The notes: generated by a model from the letters alone, not told the origin. Shown: positions 1 to 6,789, counted from the first letter of the stretch. The stretch is 28,751 nucleotides of DNA from SIG440 sp045578305 (GCA_045578305.1 JAZNKA010000061.1:1-28751), one strand, 5' to 3'. Numbers and translations are program-made.

Positions 1-62
1 GATTGCAAGGCATTTTTCTGTTATTTCACAAAATCCTCACAAACAATCTCCAATCGTTATAA

Positions 63-332
63 ATAAGGTGATAAAAAGCCCTCAGAGACGGGCAAGAGAG
101 AAAACCGCCTTATGAACAGCGATTGGTGGGTGTTTCGAAAATTGTCGAGGACATCGAAAATCGGTGGTGCAATTAATTTCCGCTGCGGGCACCACCGATT
201 TAATGAGAGGCTTAAAAAGTTTAAGCTTTCGAGTGGTCGATACCGCAGACAATTTGAGTATTACAACCACCTGAGAAGTGAATCGGCGCGGCAGGGGGTT
301 TGTAAGGGGGTCTTGCTGTTGAGACCCCCTTA
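63..332 (+). ncRNA. Candidate structured RNA upstream of spmAB (possibly raiA/SArRNA-like)
   Basis: No credible protein is encoded here, but several stems can be drawn directly. The 5' element pairs 63-70 with 106-113 (ATAAGGTG with CCGCCTTAT, one G-T), enclosing a small GCCC/GGGC hairpin (78-81 with 90-93). A perfect 13-bp hairpin joins 158-170 to 189-201, a 7-bp hairpin joins 210-216 to 220-226, and an 11-bp hairpin joins 303-313 to 322-332 at the 3' end. Between them lies unpaired-looking sequence with a GTTTCGAAAATTGTC block (130-145). A TATAAA at 58-63 could be a -10 box, without a clear -35. The length, purine-rich 5' part and TTTCGAAA block remind me of the raiA/SArRNA motif of Firmicutes; that family name is from memory and unverified. 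It could instead be a cis-acting leader of spmAB. The 3' hairpin has no T-tract. Confidence 0.45.
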
Positions 333-376
333 TAAAAGAAACCATAAATAGTTCTATAAATTTAACTTGGGGGATT

Positions 377-400
377 TAAAAGGGGGTAATCTCCCTTTTA
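377..400 (+). promoter_or_regulatory. Leader hairpin H2 upstream of spmA
   Basis: The arms 377-386 and 391-400 pair over 10 bp (TTAAAAGGGGG-type arm with CTCCCTTTTA, one G-T) around a 4-nt TAAT loop. There is no T-tract after it, so it is not an ordinary terminator for the + strand. Its 5' arm (379-385, AAAGGGG) can alternatively pair with 420-426 (CCCCTTT), which is part of the stem that hides the spmA ribosome binding site. The hairpin could therefore act as a competing structure. Confidence 0.5.
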
Positions 401-418
401 AAAATAAAAAGGTTATAC

Positions 419-467
419 TCCCCTTTCCTCCCGAATATGTTTTTAATGTATGAGGGAGGAAAGGGGA
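419..467 (+). promoter_or_regulatory. Hairpin sequestering the spmA ribosome binding site
   Basis: A perfect 14-bp inverted repeat pairs 419-432 (TCCCCTTTCCTCCC) with 454-467 (GGGAGGAAAGGGGA) around a 21-nt loop. The right arm contains the whole Shine-Dalgarno region of spmA, which starts at 473, so in the folded RNA the ribosome site would be closed. The right arm is followed by AACTCTATG and not by a T-tract, which argues against a terminator and for translational control. Two in-frame upstream ATGs (437 and 446) lie in the loop without a ribosome binding site of their own. Confidence 0.6.
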
Positions 468-472
468 ACTCT

Positions 473-1057
473 ATGCTCAATTATATTTGGTGCGGAATGA
501 TAATTGTATCTTTTGCGGTGGCGGTTTTTACGGGAAATGTCGAGACAATCACAAATGGCGCATTGGAGGGAGCGGCTGCGGCTGTTGAAACCTGCATTGG
601 ACTTTTGGGCAGTATGTGTCTTTGGAGCGGACTTGCAAAGGTGGCAGAAAATTCGGAGCTTGTGGATGTTTTTGCAAAGCTCCTGAGACCTATTACTAAA
701 ATTATTTTCCCAAAGCTTAAATCAAACTCGGCAGCACTTCGTGCGATTGTTATGAATATGGTGGCAAACCTTTTGGGGATGGGCAACGCCGCAACGCCGC
801 TTGGAATAGCCGCGATGAAAGAACTTGACAAGCTGAACGGCAGAAAAAGTAGGGCAAGCAACGAAATGTGTATGTTTGTTGTAGTGAATACCGCGTCAAT
901 CCAGCTTATCCCGTCAACCGTAATTTCGCTCAGGCAAATGTATGGATCGCTAAACCCAACTGAGATTGTCGTTCCGGTGTGGATTTGCAGCATATGCGTG
1001 TTGACAATCGGGGTTGTAGCGGCGAAATTTTTTGAAAAAAGGTCGGCAAGACTGTGA
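473..1057 (+). CDS. spmA: Spore maturation protein A
   Basis: A 194-residue membrane protein, close to the length of Bacillus SpmA. It acts with SpmB in spore core dehydration and maturation late in sporulation; the exact transport function is not settled. Several hydrophobic helices are visible, and a NxxANLLGMGNAATPLGI stretch is typical of the nucleoside-recognition (gate) domain family. ATG 473 was chosen because GGGAGGAAAGGGG lies 6-18 bases upstream; the open frame continues upstream to ATG 437, but that start lacks a ribosome binding site. The stop overlaps the spmB start (GTGA), so the two are translationally coupled. The ribosome binding site is buried in a 14-bp hairpin, suggesting translational control. 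I could not recognise a convincing sporulation sigma promoter. Confidence 0.93.
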   Translation: MLNYIWCGMIIVSFAVAVFTGNVETITNGALEGAAAAVETCIGLLGSMCLWSGLAKVAENSELVDVFAKLLRPITKIIFPKLKSNSAALRAIVMNMVANLLGMGNAATPLGIAAMKELDKLNGRKSRASNEMCMFVVVNTASIQLIPSTVISLRQMYGSLNPTEIVVPVWICSICVLTIGVVAAKFFEKRSARL

Positions 1058-1575
1058 GGATAATTTCTGTTTTTTCGGTGCCGGTGATGATTGTAGGAAT
1101 TGTTGCTTTTGGACTTTTTAAAAGAATAAATGTATATGACAGTTTTGTCGATGGCGCAAAAACTGGCGCTCAAAATATGCTGCAGATTGTCGCTCCGTTG
1201 GTTGGGCTTATGGTCGGGATTTATATGCTTAGAAACTCGGGGGCGATGGAAATTATTGGGAAGATATTGCAGCCAATAACCGATTTTGTAGGCATACCTG
1301 CCGATGTGCTGCCGCTTGCTCTGCTTAGACCGGTGTCAGGAAGCGGTTCGATGGCTATTGTAAATGATATTTTCAAGAATTTTGGACCGGATTCTACGGT
1401 TGGCAAAATTGCATCGGTAATGATGGGGTCAACCGAGACGACATTCTATACTGTTGCAGTTTATTTTGGGACGGTAGGCATAAAAAATTTGCGACACACG
1501 CTGAAATCGGCATTGCTTGCAGATGTCGCAGGAATGATATTGTCGGTTTGGGTTGTCAAAATGTTGGTGCTATGA
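1054..1575 (+). CDS. spmB: Spore maturation protein B
   Basis: A 173-residue membrane protein of the nucleoside-recognition domain family, the usual partner of SpmA; Bacillus SpmB is of similar size. It has an N-terminal membrane segment, then a conserved block LALLRPVSGSGSMAIVND and the STETTFYTVAVYFG motif, both typical of SpmB. It starts with GTG at 1054, overlapping the spmA stop by four bases, so its translation probably depends on termination at spmA. It ends six bases before a strong palindromic terminator shared with the convergent phosphofructokinase gene. Its presence supports an endospore-forming organism. Confidence 0.93.
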   Translation: MRIISVFSVPVMIVGIVAFGLFKRINVYDSFVDGAKTGAQNMLQIVAPLVGLMVGIYMLRNSGAMEIIGKILQPITDFVGIPADVLPLALLRPVSGSGSMAIVNDIFKNFGPDSTVGKIASVMMGSTETTFYTVAVYFGTVGIKNLRHTLKSALLADVAGMILSVWVVKMLVL

Positions 1576-1580
1576 CAAAA

Positions 1581-1625
1581 CAGCTCCTGCGGAAAGCTTT
1601 CCGCAGGAGCTGTAATTTTGTTTTA
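1581..1625. terminator. Bidirectional terminator between spmB and the phosphofructokinase gene
   Basis: A perfect 32-nt palindrome (1581-1596 with 1597-1612, arms CAGCTCCTGCGGAAAG and its complement) is followed on the + strand by TAATTTTGTTTT and on the - strand by TTTTGTC. It can end spmAB transcription and, on the other strand, the phosphofructokinase transcript, although the latter stop lies right beside it. Confidence 0.85.
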
Positions 1626-2846
1626 GATAAATAAGTGTCTTGGCAGTCCATCTACCATAAATGGCGAAAGTTCGCCGAGGATAAGAGGTCTTGCATAGTC
1701 TTCGAATTCTTTTGAAACATAGGTTCCGTTGTTGATAATCCATTCGTCAGGAACCCGCTTTTCTTCATTCGCAACCTTTTGGACATCGCACAGCTCGGTT
1801 ATTATACTGTAGGGGTCATTGGAAATTCGTTTAAAGATTACCATCTTGCCGTTTTCGCCGTTAAGAGCGGCAACCACGGCATCTGCGCCTGCCATAAAGG
1901 CTTCGGAAATGTCGCAACTTGACACCAGATGCGATGCACAACGTTGAAGAGTTGAAAATACGATACCACGTGTTTTTATACCTGTGCAGTCAGTCAAGTA
2001 GTCCGAAAGATACATAGCGGTTCCGCCAAGAAGTTTGTGACCGAACGAGTCAGTGATGATGCTTTTTTTGTTTACTTCGCAAACATATCTTCCGCTTGCG
2101 TCCTTCACACCTTCCGAGATGGCAACTGTAACAACCTTGTTGTCTTTTTTCAGGTCTTTTATTCTTTGCACAAAGTTATTAAGGTCAAAAACTTTTTCAG
2201 GCAAGTAAATAAGGTCAGGCCCCGAGCAATCCTCACTGCGTGAAAGTGCGGATGCCGCTGTCAGCCAGCCTGCATTTCGACCCATAATTTCTACAATAGT
2301 GATAGAGTCGGTCGAATATGTCTTTGCGTCGCAGATGATTTCTTTCATCGCGGTAGCGATGTACTTTGATGCCGAGCCATAGCCGGGGGTATGGTCTGTT
2401 GCAGCAAGGTCGTTGTCTATGGTTTTGGGGATACCGATAAAACGGATGTCCGAATCGATTTCCTTTCCGTATGCCGAAAGCTTTGCAATGGTGTCCATAG
2501 AGTCATTGCCGCCTATGTAAAAAAAGTAGCCGATTTCAAGCTTTTTCAGCACTTCAAATATTTTTTTATAGGTTTCGGGGCTGCTTTCCCGCATTGGAAG
2601 CTTGTAACGGCAGGTACCCAAAAAAGATGCGGGGGTACGCTTTAAAAGTTCTATATCAAGATTGCTCTTTATGTAATCCGAGATATCGACATAGCTTTCG
2701 TTTAAAAGCCCTTCGATACCATTTCGCATACCATAAATTTTTTTGCAGCCATGGTCTCTTGCAGTTTTAAAAACTCCGGCCAGACTGGAATTGATAACAG
2801 ATGTAGGTCCACCTGATTGCCCTACGATAACATTTGTATTGGACAT
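1623..2846 (-). CDS. pfp: 6-phosphofructokinase, PPi-dependent type
   Basis: Phosphorylates fructose 6-phosphate to fructose 1,6-bisphosphate in glycolysis, in the cytoplasm. The phosphofructokinase signatures are clear: GQSGGPTSVINSS near the N-terminus, GGNDS at residues 112-116, PKTIDND at 140-146, and EIMGRNAGWL. Asp in place of Gly in the GGDGS motif and Lys in place of Gly in PGTIDND are the residues known to mark PPi-using enzymes, so PPi, not ATP, is the likely phosphoryl donor and the reaction would be reversible. At 407 residues it is longer than the ~320-residue ATP enzymes and fits the PPi group. Start 2846 is preceded by AAAGGAG; an upstream in-frame extension lacks a site. It is a single-gene unit, convergent with spmB and divergent from yigZ. 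Confidence 0.92.
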   Translation of the reverse strand: MSNTNVIVGQSGGPTSVINSSLAGVFKTARDHGCKKIYGMRNGIEGLLNESYVDISDYIKSNLDIELLKRTPASFLGTCRYKLPMRESSPETYKKIFEVLKKLEIGYFFYIGGNDSMDTIAKLSAYGKEIDSDIRFIGIPKTIDNDLAATDHTPGYGSASKYIATAMKEIICDAKTYSTDSITIVEIMGRNAGWLTAASALSRSEDCSGPDLIYLPEKVFDLNNFVQRIKDLKKDNKVVTVAISEGVKDASGRYVCEVNKKSIITDSFGHKLLGGTAMYLSDYLTDCTGIKTRGIVFSTLQRCASHLVSSCDISEAFMAGADAVVAALNGENGKMVIFKRISNDPYSIITELCDVQKVANEEKRVPDEWIINNGTYVSKEFEDYARPLILGELSPFMVDGLPRHLFI

Positions 2847-2883
2847 AATTTCGCTCCTTTGCCTTAAGAGTATAACAACCCTT

Positions 2884-2918
2884 ATATAAGTATAACACAG
2901 CTTCTTTGTCAAAGTCAA
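2884..2918 (-). promoter_or_regulatory. Promoter of the phosphofructokinase gene
   Basis: Two overlapping vegetative-type options are visible on the - strand: TTGACA (2907-2912) with 17 bases to TTATAT (2884-2889), and TTGACT (2913-2918) with 18 bases to TATACT (2889-2894). Either gives a short leader of roughly 30-40 bases before the start at 2846. Confidence 0.65.
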
Positions 2919-3023
2919 CTAACTTTGGGTTGCTCGAATCTGTAAAGGGGAGTTGGCACAAAAAAGCGTGTTTAGTATAAATATTATCGAAAGTTTTGGA
3001 ATATGCAGAATTTTAAAAAAATC

Positions 3024-3052
3024 TTGAAGAAAATAAAAAAATTTGATATAAT
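3024..3052 (+). promoter_or_regulatory. Promoter of yigZ
   Basis: TTGAAG (3024-3029) is separated by 17 bases from a perfect TATAAT (3047-3052), about 35 bases before the translation start at 3094. Confidence 0.65.
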
Positions 3053-3093
3053 TAACATATTAAATTTTCGAAAACAAAATGGGGTGAGGAGCG

Positions 3094-3717
3094 TTGAAAA
3101 CAGAATACAAAACAGTTTTAAAAGAGGCATCGGCAGAGCTTGTTGAAAAACGCTCTCGGTTTATTGCAACGGTAAAACCTGTAAGAACAGAACAAGAGGC
3201 GCTTGAAACCCTTGAAACCATAAAAAAAGAATATTGGGATGCAAGGCATAATGTTTATGCCTATGTAATAGAAGAAAACAATATCCAGCGTTATAGCGAC
3301 GATGGCGAGCCTGCGGGCACTGCGGGGCTTCCTGTGCTTGAAATGATAAAAAAAGAGGGACTTGGCAATCTGATCGTGGTGGTAACAAGATATTTTGGTG
3401 GTATACTTCTTGGGACAGGCGGACTTGTGCGTGCGTATTCGCAATCCGCAAAAATGGGAATTGAGGCAGCAGAGCCTGTAAAAATGGTTTTGTGCCGGGA
3501 TGTAAAAGTTTTTTGTGATTATTCACTTTTGGGTAAGGTTCAAAGCGAAATACTGGGCAGAAATTTTAAAATTCTTGACACAGAATATGGCGAAGGTGTG
3601 ACGGTTAATTGTTTTGTACCCGAGACCGATGTAACAAGCTTTTGTGAGGACCTGATTGACAAGACAAACGGCAGAATAAAGATAGAGACAGGAGAAGTAG
3701 GGTATAATCAAGTATAA
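3094..3717 (+). CDS. YigZ/IMPACT family protein
   Basis: A 207-residue soluble protein of the YigZ/IMPACT (UPF0029) family. Yeast and mammalian members bind GCN1 in translational stress signalling; the bacterial role is not firmly established. The family core is plain: ARHNVYAYVI, YSDDGEPAGTAGLPVLEMI and VVVTRYFGGILLGTGGLVRAYS in the first half, then a ferredoxin-like C-terminal domain from about residue 140. The start is TTG at 3094, a few bases after GGTGAGGAG; no better ATG lies nearby upstream. It stands alone, with its own promoter and a palindromic terminator that it shares with the convergent tRNA gene. Confidence 0.88.
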   Translation: MKTEYKTVLKEASAELVEKRSRFIATVKPVRTEQEALETLETIKKEYWDARHNVYAYVIEENNIQRYSDDGEPAGTAGLPVLEMIKKEGLGNLIVVVTRYFGGILLGTGGLVRAYSQSAKMGIEAAEPVKMVLCRDVKVFCDYSLLGKVQSEILGRNFKILDTEYGEGVTVNCFVPETDVTSFCEDLIDKTNGRIKIETGEVGYNQV

Positions 3718-3760
3718 TTAAGAGAAAAGTGAAGAGAGAATAGTGAAAAGATAAGAACAC

Positions 3761-3799
3761 AAAAATAAAAAGCACTCAAAGTGAGTGCTTTTTATTTTT
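3761..3799. terminator. Bidirectional terminator between yigZ and tRNA-Gly
   Basis: An 18-bp perfect inverted repeat (3761-3778 with 3782-3799) surrounds a 3-nt AAG loop. The GC core is AGCACTCA/TGAGTGCT and the arms run into A- and T-rich tracts, giving a T-tract on either strand. Its right edge touches the last base of the tRNA CCA end. Confidence 0.85.
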
Positions 3800-3873
3800 G
3801 GAGCGGAAGACGAGATTCGAACTCGCGACGTTCACCTTGGCAAGGTGACGCTCTACCACTGAGCCACTCCCGC
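3799..3873 (-). tRNA. tRNA-Gly (anticodon GCC), CCA encoded
   Basis: The reverse complement folds as a full cloverleaf. The acceptor is GCGGGAG paired with CTTCCGC (one G-T), the discriminator is T, and CCA is encoded (rc of 3799-3801). The D arm contains GCTCAGTGGTAGAGC, the anticodon stem is CACCT/AGGTG with loop TTGCCAA (anticodon at 3839-3841), and the T arm carries GTTCGAATC. At 75 bases it is standard for bacterial tRNA-Gly. It is a single gene with its own promoter and a shared terminator directly at its 3' end. Confidence 0.97.
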
Positions 3874-3899
3874 ATATCTAATTTTCAATTGCAAAAGAT

Positions 3900-3928
3900 A
3901 TTTTAGCATATTTTTGGGCGGTTGTCAA
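3900..3928 (-). promoter_or_regulatory. Promoter of tRNA-Gly
   Basis: A consensus -35 TTGACA (complement of 3923-3928) lies 17 bases from TAAAAT (complement of 3900-3905), about 27 bases before the mature tRNA 5' end. This is one of the strongest promoter matches in the window, as expected for a stable RNA. Confidence 0.8.
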
Positions 3929-3957
3929 TAGCTAAATGCTAATTTTTTGAGGAGAAA

Positions 3958-3991
3958 ACAAAAAATCCGGGCCAGGATATCCCGACCCGGA
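3958..3991 (-). terminator. Terminator of argGH
   Basis: Read on the - strand, a stem beginning TCCGGG closes with CCCGGA through about ten pairs (including G-T) around an ATAT loop, and is followed by ATTTTTTGTTTT. It begins about ten bases after the argH stop. Confidence 0.8.
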
Positions 3992-4000
3992 AGATAAAAA

Positions 4001-5362
4001 CTATTTGCGATATTCGTCAATAATTTTCTTCATGGTATCCTTAGCCGGACCACCGACAATTTTGCGCATATTGACGCAGGTCTCAAGCGAAATAGCATCA
4101 TACACATCATCGGTAAAGATGTCAGAAAAGGATTTGAATTCGTCAAGAGTAAGTGCATCGATTACGGTATCTTTGTCAAGGCAGTATGCTACCATTTTGC
4201 CGACAACGGCGTGGGCATCGCGGAAGGGAAGTCCTTTTTTTACAAGATAGTCAGCAACATCTGTTGCATTTGTAAAGCCGCCTTTTGCACCCATGAGCAT
4301 CTTGTCTTTGCGAAGTGTCATTGTGCTGAGCATACCCTCGAATACGGGCAGACACATTTTTACGGTGTCAATGGCATCAAAAATCTGCTCTTTGTCTTCC
4401 TGCATATCCTTGTTGTATGCGAGGGGAAGACCTTTCATCATGGTCAGAAGTCCCATAAGGTCTCCAAATACCCTGCCCGATTTACCGCGCGCAAGCTCGG
4501 CAATGTCGGGGTTTTTCTTTTGGGGCATAATGCTTGAGCCTGTGCTGTAGGCATCGTCAAGTTCCACAAAAGAGAATTCGTTTGAACTCCAAAGGATAAC
4601 TTCTTCAGAAAAACGACTGAGGTGAACCATAATCATCGACAGAACAAAGGCAAGCTCGCAGACGAAGTCGCGGTCTGACACTCCGTCGATGCTGTTTTTT
4701 GTTATGTCCGAAAATTCCAACTCTTTTGCCACAAAGTCGCGGTCAAGAGGATAGGTTGTCCCAGCCAAAGCACCACTGCCAAGAGGCATAATATTCATAC
4801 GCTCTTTCCAGTCGTTAAGCCTTGAAAGGTCGCGCGAAAACATCTCATAATATGCCATAATATGATGAGCAAAGGTGATGGGCTGTGCTTTTTGCAAATG
4901 TGTGTATCCCGGCATAATGGTATCAAGGTTTTTGTCTGCGATGTCAAGGATTGTCGAAAGAAGACTGTAAAGCATTTCGGCAAGTTCCCCGGCTTCGTCA
5001 CGAAGATAAAGCCTTGTGTCAAGCGCAACCTGGTCATTGCGGCTTCTGCCTGTGTGAAGACGCTTGCCGACATCGCCAATGCGCGAGATAAGGATTGTTT
5101 CGATGTTCATATGGATATCTTCGGCGTCAATGGTAAAGTCAACCTTGCCGTTTTCGATATCCACAAGTATTTCGCCAAGTGTTTTGACGATAAGCTCGGA
5201 ATCTTCTTTTGAAATTATGCCCTGCTTGCCAAGCATTTTTGCATGGGCCTGACTGCCGCGGATGTCCTGCTTGTACATACGCGAGTCAAAGCGGATTGAC
5301 GAATTGAAGTCGTCGACCGATTTGTCTGTTGATTTGGAAAATCTTCCACCCCAAAGTTTCAT
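4001..5362 (-). CDS. argH: Argininosuccinate lyase
   Basis: Cleaves argininosuccinate to arginine and fumarate, the last step of arginine biosynthesis, in the cytoplasm as a homotetramer. The 453-residue length is normal. It begins MKLWGGRF as most bacterial ArgH do, has SRNDQVALDTRLYLRD at about residues 107-122, PGYTHLQKAQP at 151-161, and the fumarase/aspartase superfamily signature GSSIMPQKKNPD at 275-286 containing the catalytic serine. It lies downstream of argG in the same orientation, with 62 bases between them holding a 10-bp hairpin, and ends in a good terminator. argG-argH is a common pair; no other arg gene is in the window. Confidence 0.97.
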   Translation of the reverse strand: MKLWGGRFSKSTDKSVDDFNSSIRFDSRMYKQDIRGSQAHAKMLGKQGIISKEDSELIVKTLGEILVDIENGKVDFTIDAEDIHMNIETILISRIGDVGKRLHTGRSRNDQVALDTRLYLRDEAGELAEMLYSLLSTILDIADKNLDTIMPGYTHLQKAQPITFAHHIMAYYEMFSRDLSRLNDWKERMNIMPLGSGALAGTTYPLDRDFVAKELEFSDITKNSIDGVSDRDFVCELAFVLSMIMVHLSRFSEEVILWSSNEFSFVELDDAYSTGSSIMPQKKNPDIAELARGKSGRVFGDLMGLLTMMKGLPLAYNKDMQEDKEQIFDAIDTVKMCLPVFEGMLSTMTLRKDKMLMGAKGGFTNATDVADYLVKKGLPFRDAHAVVGKMVAYCLDKDTVIDALTLDEFKSFSDIFTDDVYDAISLETCVNMRKIVGGPAKDTMKKIIDEYRK

Positions 5363-5388
5363 AAAAATTGTCTCCTGTATAAAAGTTT

Positions 5389-5411
5389 CAGGGGTATCGG
5401 TGATACCCCTG
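5389..5411 (-). other. Intercistronic hairpin between argG and argH
   Basis: A perfect 10-bp stem (5389-5398 with 5402-5411) has a 3-nt loop. On the - strand it is followed by AAACTTTTATACAGG, a weak T-tract, so it may be a leaky terminator, or an RNA-stabilising or processing hairpin that sets the argG:argH ratio. Confidence 0.6.
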
Positions 5412-5424
5412 TGTGTTTAAAAAA

Positions 5425-6642
5425 CTATTTCTCTTGATTTTTATCTTTCATAATAGCACGAACTTTAAGCGGCAGACCGAAGAGGTTGATAAATCCTTCG
5501 GCATCCTTGTGGCTGTAAAGCTCTTTGCTGTCGCCAAAGCTTGCAATATCCTCGTTGTAAAGCGAGTAAGGTGATTTTGCGCCTGCAGGTGTGCAGTTGC
5601 CTTTGTAGAGCTTAAGTCTTACTGTACCGGTAACGGTCTTTGTCATTTCGTCGTACATAGCCGACATAGCCTCGCGAAGAGGAGTAAACCATTTTCCGTC
5701 GTATACAAGCTGCGAGAATTGAGTATGGCTCATTCTTTTGAAACCCTGAGTGTCGCGGTCAAGACAGAGATACTCAAGCTCCTGAATTGCGGTATAAAGG
5801 ATTGTACCGCCTGGAGTTTCGTATACGCCGCGAGACTTCATTCCAACAAGTCTGTCCTCGACGATATCTGCAATGCCGACGCCGTTTGCGCCACCAAGAG
5901 CGTTAAGCTTTTCAACAAGTTCAACAGGACCCATCTTTTTGCCGTCTACCGAAACAGGAACTCCTGCTTCAAAGCCGATTTCAACATAAGTGGGCTCGTC
6001 GGGTGCTTGAGCAGGTGATACGCCAAGCTTAAGAAGACTGTCGTATTTTGGCTCGTTCCACGGGTCTTCCAAATCCATACCCTCGTGGCTGATGTGCCAG
6101 ATATTTCTGTCGCGTGAGTAAAGGTCTTTTTTGGTAACCGGAATTTCGATACCATGAGCCTCGGCATAGTCAACAGCATCTTCACGCGATTTGATGTCCC
6201 AGATTCTCCAGGGAGCAATTATCTTCATTTCGGGCGCAAGAGCTTTGATTGTAAGCTCAAAACGCACCTGGTCGTTTCCTTTGCCGGTAGCGCCGTGACA
6301 GATTGCAACAGCGCCCTCTTTTTTAGCTATCTCAACAAGTCTTTTTGCAATGATTGGTCTTGCGTGAGATGTGCCGAGGAGGTATTTTCCCTCATACATT
6401 GCACCCGACTTAAGAGTGGGGAATATGTAATCTTTAACATATTCGTCTCTTAAATCCTCTATATAACATTTAAGAGCGCCTGATTTAATTGCACGTTCTT
6501 CAAGTCCGTCTGTTTCTTTTCCCTGACCCACATCACCGCAAACGCAGATAACATCATAATCGTAGTTCTCCTTAAGCCAGGGGATAATAATTGATGTATC
6601 AAGACCGCCTGAGTATGCAAGTACAACTTTTTCTTTTGCCAT
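5425..6642 (-). CDS. argG: Argininosuccinate synthase
   Basis: Joins citrulline and aspartate using ATP, giving argininosuccinate, AMP and PPi; it is the penultimate step of arginine synthesis. The 405-residue protein has the ATP-pyrophosphatase P-loop AYSGGLDTS at residues 9-17, then GDVGQG, GTSHARPIIAK, CHGATGKGNDQVRFE and LYSRDRNIWHIS, all characteristic of ArgG. The start at 6642 is preceded by GGAGG with eight bases spacing; an upstream in-frame start would lack this. Its promoter (TTGCAT, 17 bases, TATAAT) and a tandem ARG-box-like operator lie upstream, so arginine-dependent repression or control by ArgR is likely. It is followed by argH. Confidence 0.97.
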   Translation of the reverse strand: MAKEKVVLAYSGGLDTSIIIPWLKENYDYDVICVCGDVGQGKETDGLEERAIKSGALKCYIEDLRDEYVKDYIFPTLKSGAMYEGKYLLGTSHARPIIAKRLVEIAKKEGAVAICHGATGKGNDQVRFELTIKALAPEMKIIAPWRIWDIKSREDAVDYAEAHGIEIPVTKKDLYSRDRNIWHISHEGMDLEDPWNEPKYDSLLKLGVSPAQAPDEPTYVEIGFEAGVPVSVDGKKMGPVELVEKLNALGGANGVGIADIVEDRLVGMKSRGVYETPGGTILYTAIQELEYLCLDRDTQGFKRMSHTQFSQLVYDGKWFTPLREAMSAMYDEMTKTVTGTVRLKLYKGNCTPAGAKSPYSLYNEDIASFGDSKELYSHKDAEGFINLFGLPLKVRAIMKDKNQEK

Positions 6643-6660
6643 TATTTTTACCTCCAAGTG

Positions 6661-6692
6661 AAACAAGCCGTTTCTGTATAAAAAGCTTGTTT
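6661..6692 (-). promoter_or_regulatory. Hairpin in the argG 5' leader
   Basis: An 8-bp inverted repeat (6661-6668 AAACAAGC with 6685-6692 GCTTGTTT) has a 16-nt loop. It lies between the predicted transcription start (about 6701) and the ribosome binding site at 6651-6655, which stays free. No T-tract or known riboswitch is apparent. Confidence 0.4.
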
Positions 6693-6707
6693 TATTTTGC
6701 TTTTTAT

Positions 6708-6736
6708 ATTATAATGGCTTTGTCGGAAAAATGCAA
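6708..6736 (-). promoter_or_regulatory. Promoter of argGH
   Basis: On the - strand, TTGCAT (complement of 6731-6736) lies 17 bases from a perfect TATAAT (complement of 6708-6713). This predicts a leader of about 60 bases before argG. Confidence 0.75.
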
Positions 6737-6755
6737 CAGTTTTTTAAAAGATTTT

Positions 6756-6789
6756 TGTATTTTTATGCAAAAAAGTGAATTTTTATGCA
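6756..6789. promoter_or_regulatory. Tandem ARG-box-like operator (ArgR/AhrC)
   Basis: Two boxes occur: TGTATTTTTATGCA (6756-6769) and TGAATTTTTATGCA (6776-6789). They match the ArgR half-site pattern TGAATwwwwATTCA at 12 and 13 of 14 positions. The 14-base core ATTTTTATGCAAAA repeats exactly with a 20-bp period (6759 and 6779), about two helical turns, as expected for one ArgR hexamer on two boxes. The boxes lie upstream of the argG promoter and within 70 bases of the ruvC start. No argR gene is in the window. Confidence 0.65.

Noticed and set aside
82..351. Short open frames of 79 and 87 codons on both strands over the leader.
   Set aside because: No ribosome sites, unusual composition, and strong base pairing across the region fit a structured RNA better.
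481..1173. A 230-codon open frame on the - strand across spmA/spmB.
   Set aside because: It lies opposite two well-recognised membrane proteins, its translation is low-complexity and His/Asn/Ser-rich, and there is no ribosome site. It is a shadow frame.
3761..3799. The A/T-rich palindrome as an insertion-sequence end or attachment site next to a tRNA.
   Set aside because: There is no integrase or direct repeat of the tRNA 3' end nearby, and it works perfectly as a two-way terminator.
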